64,000 bases of DNA from Limnoperna fortunei (lineage: Eukaryota > Mollusca > Bivalvia > Mytilida > Modiolidae): the NCBI GenBank assembly GCA_944474755.1, contig OX104112.1, forward strand, positions 53,766,774 through 53,830,773. The letters run 5' to 3'. Position numbers and translations under genes: made by a program. Each line of letters opens with the position of its first letter. Within the stretch, counting starts at the first letter, position 1. The notes under the pieces were generated by a model. It did not search any database and had not been told where the DNA came from. It worked only from the letters and a program-made list of their open reading frames with translations. Below are positions 62,066 through 64,000 of the stretch, one piece after another.

Positions 62066-63060
62066 TTAACAACAAACACATGTATAGGAACAGCCCAAAT
62101 TTTTAGCGACCAGTAAACGATCAGACAAAGACTCGTTTACATATCCGTCCTTAGCGCGATCAGACTTCCACCTGCCGTGTTTTTGAAAATACGATCCTCA
62201 ACACGGGAGGTGGCAGCTGCAGTTGCCCCGCCAGATATTAAACTATGCAACCCAAACATCTTTTTATCCAAACCTAAGTTTTGTGAAGATGATAATAATA
62301 TTTCTCTAGCAGAAGTGTAAGATAACTTCTCACTTCTTAATTTGTACGAGTTCGAAGATTTACAAAAATACAAAGGTCGAAAAATATAATGCAAGCTATC
62401 TGGTTTTATCCCGGCCATTGACAAATATGTTTCTAACATTGTTACTGGACAAGTAAAGTTGCCAGTTCTAGAGATAACGACATCTGTACCTTCCCTGTAG
62501 ACATCAGTTTTGCTCTTTTCTAAAAACAGCTTCACATAATTGTCATAGAAAAATATTTAGTGCCTTTTCAGATTGGCCAATTCGTTAAACCGTAGAAAAC
62601 CAGCATAACATAACAAGCACATACAAGCTATTCGCACATGCTTTCAATTAGATGTATTAGTACCATAAACTTGACCAATCGAGTCAAAATTTCTGGTGTT
62701 ATAGGTTCTGTCTTTACTACAACGGATCATACAGATCCCTCCTTAACTGAAAGAACTAAATCCGATATACACGGTTTCTTAACACCTGCAAACTTATGAG
62801 CCCAACGTATGGCGTAATAAGCTTCATTGATAGTACTGGTAGATTTATCAGAATTAGACAAATGAATAAGATATGAAGATACAACTACTTCTGAGGCTGG
62901 TAAAGTATCAACAATATTATTGCATAAACACCACTTACAAAAAGAGTTACACATCTATACTGTCTTTGAGTATTTTCTGCTCTGGAAGTCAAACAAACAG
63001 TCGGGATCTGTTCCACCAATGGACGAAGGGATGGGTACAGAAAAAAACGTTGTACATCTG
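62066..63060 (-). pseudogene. tyrosine recombinase (DIRS/Ngaro type), degraded
   Basis: Pieces in order: RPLVEQIPTVCLTSRAENTQ (about 63020, N-terminal linker and SAM-like domain), then FCKWCLCNN...DTLPASEVVVSSYLIHLSN, then CMCLLCYAGFLRFNELANLK containing the first catalytic Arg (about 62595). After an in-frame TAA come SKTDVYREGTDVV and FGLHSLISGGATAAA. The HxxR box reads His-Ser-Leu-Ile, so the second Arg is lost. A one-base deletion then shifts frame, and the next frame carries HGRWKSDRAKDGYVNE with the third conserved His and the Tyr nucleophile, ending near 62066 inside B1. It would have joined circular cDNA into the genome; this copy cannot. Confidence 0.8.
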
Positions 63061-63087
63061 ACCAACACCCGGAAAACATCTGAAAAA

Positions 63088-63770
63088 TCATTTGTTTGAG
63101 GTTGGCTGTGCATCTGTAGAAGAGAGCATTGCGTTGAGCAGTGGGCAATTTCTCCTCCAGTGCCCATACTGTTTACACTGGTGGCAGATGTCCATGGGGC
63201 ACGGTTCACGCCGTGCACCGCTTTAACGAAAAGGCTACTGCTGAATAGTAGGAGCAGGAGCTGTAGCCACTTGAAAATTGTTCGTAGAAGGTCTAGAAGA
63301 GTAGGGATGCGGCCTGCGTTCTATGGACTTTTCCTTGCGGAGCGCTCTGGACTCTGCCGAACGGATCCTTTTTTCGTCCTCTTCTTTGTCTGCTATATCA
63401 CTGGATTCGTACTCACGTACCGTAGCCCAACCACCTGCTGAATTGTCTGCAATCCTGATAAGTTTATTACGTTCCTTCAACCTATTCAGAAGGTCTGAAG
63501 AGGTGCTAGACGCGGCGAGTTGTCAGCAATCGCCAGTGAATCTTGGCCACACCCTCGACAATGCCCTCGTTGAAACGGCATTGAATTCGGTTTCCTTCTG
63601 ATTTAAATTTCAAATCGGTTTTTACACAAGTCAAAGGTATCTACCAAATCGCGTTGTGAGGCGGAATTCGTATTCTCAGTGCGATTAGATTCACTACGTG
63701 TAGGGGGCTGAGAAGGCTGGTAGTCTCGTAGCAATTCATCGTCGTTCAGATCAAGTATAGGCTCTGACAT
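63088..63770 (-). pseudogene. Gag-like ORF with CCHC zinc knuckle, degraded
   Basis: It starts with ATG at 63768-63770, exactly at the inner edge of repeat A1: MSEPILDLNDDELLRDYQPS... to a stop at 63603. Later parts in other frames include FNEGIVEGVAKIHWR and KERNKLIRIADNSAGGWATV, then EDEKRIRSAESRALRKEKS. A zinc knuckle CHQCKQYGHWRRNC (63145-63186, exact C-x2-C-x4-H-x4-C) is followed by a stop at 63088. Frameshifts and stops break it at least three times. In retroelements such proteins bind the RNA. No reverse transcriptase or RNase H lies between it and the recombinase. Confidence 0.75.
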
Positions 63771-64000
63771 TTCGAAGTTTGCTGCACTGAAATCTGAGCT
63801 TCGAATGACCAGCTATGGCCTCAACCTTAATACGACAACTTTTTCCGCCTATACCCGTCATAATCTGTCCGTGCTATCACAATATGCTCACTATTAACTT
63901 GACATACGCGGATAAACATTCAAACACACCGCGACCCAAACCAATAACACAGCCATGTAAACAAATACACGTGTTCGTCGAACCTTAATAAATACATATA

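Larger units (their letters stand above)
61565..64000 (-). mobile_element. Ngaro/PAT-like tyrosine-recombinase element with split direct repeats
   Basis: On the minus strand the order is A1 (64000-63770), coding part (63770-62066), B1 (62094-62018), A2 (62020-61805), spacer, B2 (61641-61565). A1 and A2 are about 90 percent identical over 216 bp apart from a 14-bp insertion in A1. B1 and B2 are 77 bp with one difference. This A-ORF-B-A-B layout is the hallmark of PAT/Ngaro-type elements, which integrate by a tyrosine recombinase. The left end of A1 may extend past the window. Confidence 0.8.

Overview
The window is animal DNA, most likely from a bivalve mollusc and probably a mytilid mussel. 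It is strongly AT-rich and gene-poor. Splice sites are eukaryotic, polyadenylation signals are AATAAA, there are no bacterial-style operons, and tRNA-headed SINEs, hairpin MITEs, minisatellites and microsatellites are abundant. The species call is inference: it rests on repeats and a hammerhead ribozyme that I associate with mussel genomes, and no database was searched.

Only two host-type genes are well supported, both on the minus strand. The first (about 2.39-4.17 kb) is an intronless-CDS B-box / coiled-coil / beta-propeller-like (TRIM-type) gene broken by one frameshift. The second (about 54.48-61.35 kb) is a spliced gene for a WSC-domain plus PAN/apple-like protein. Four phase-compatible exons are visible, including a 19-nt microexon, and its 5' end lies outside what can be seen. 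Isolated exon-like pieces include a FLYWCH zinc-finger half-domain (41.44-41.57 kb).

The most interesting region is 28.51-41.01 kb. A perfect 44-bp inverted repeat brackets 12.5 kb holding two parts of a RecQ-like helicase on the plus strand and, on the minus strand, exons that resemble a DUF6589-type (Academ-like) transposase. A nearby short element at 41.73-41.94 kb joins sequence homologous to the left end with sequence homologous to the right end. That is what an internally deleted derivative would look like. I read the interval as a decayed, helicase-carrying DNA transposon that later received SINEs, hairpin MITEs and long tandem-repeat elements.

Other mobile DNA includes: a Ngaro/PAT-like tyrosine-recombinase element with split direct repeats and no visible reverse transcriptase (61.56-64.0 kb); a 3.9-kb TTAA-flanked element (45.76-49.66 kb) with a matching unoccupied site 0.5 kb away; a Tc1-like transposase pseudogene (4.66-5.22 kb); a LINE reverse-transcriptase fragment (1.57 kb); about ten copies of one tRNA-derived SINE family; two hAT-like MITEs; several long hairpins; and a striking palindrome array (17.7-18.05 kb).

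Layout: 0-0.9 kb satellites; 0.9-7 kb SINE, LINE and Tc1 remnants around the TRIM-like gene; 7-27 kb intergenic DNA with hairpins and minisatellites; 27-28 kb SINEs; 28.5-41 kb helicase/transposase element; 41-44 kb ribozyme, FLYWCH exon and microsatellites; 45.7-49.7 kb TTAA element; 50-54 kb empty; 54.5-61.4 kb WSC/PAN gene with a tandem-repeat element in an intron; 61.5-64 kb tyrosine-recombinase element.
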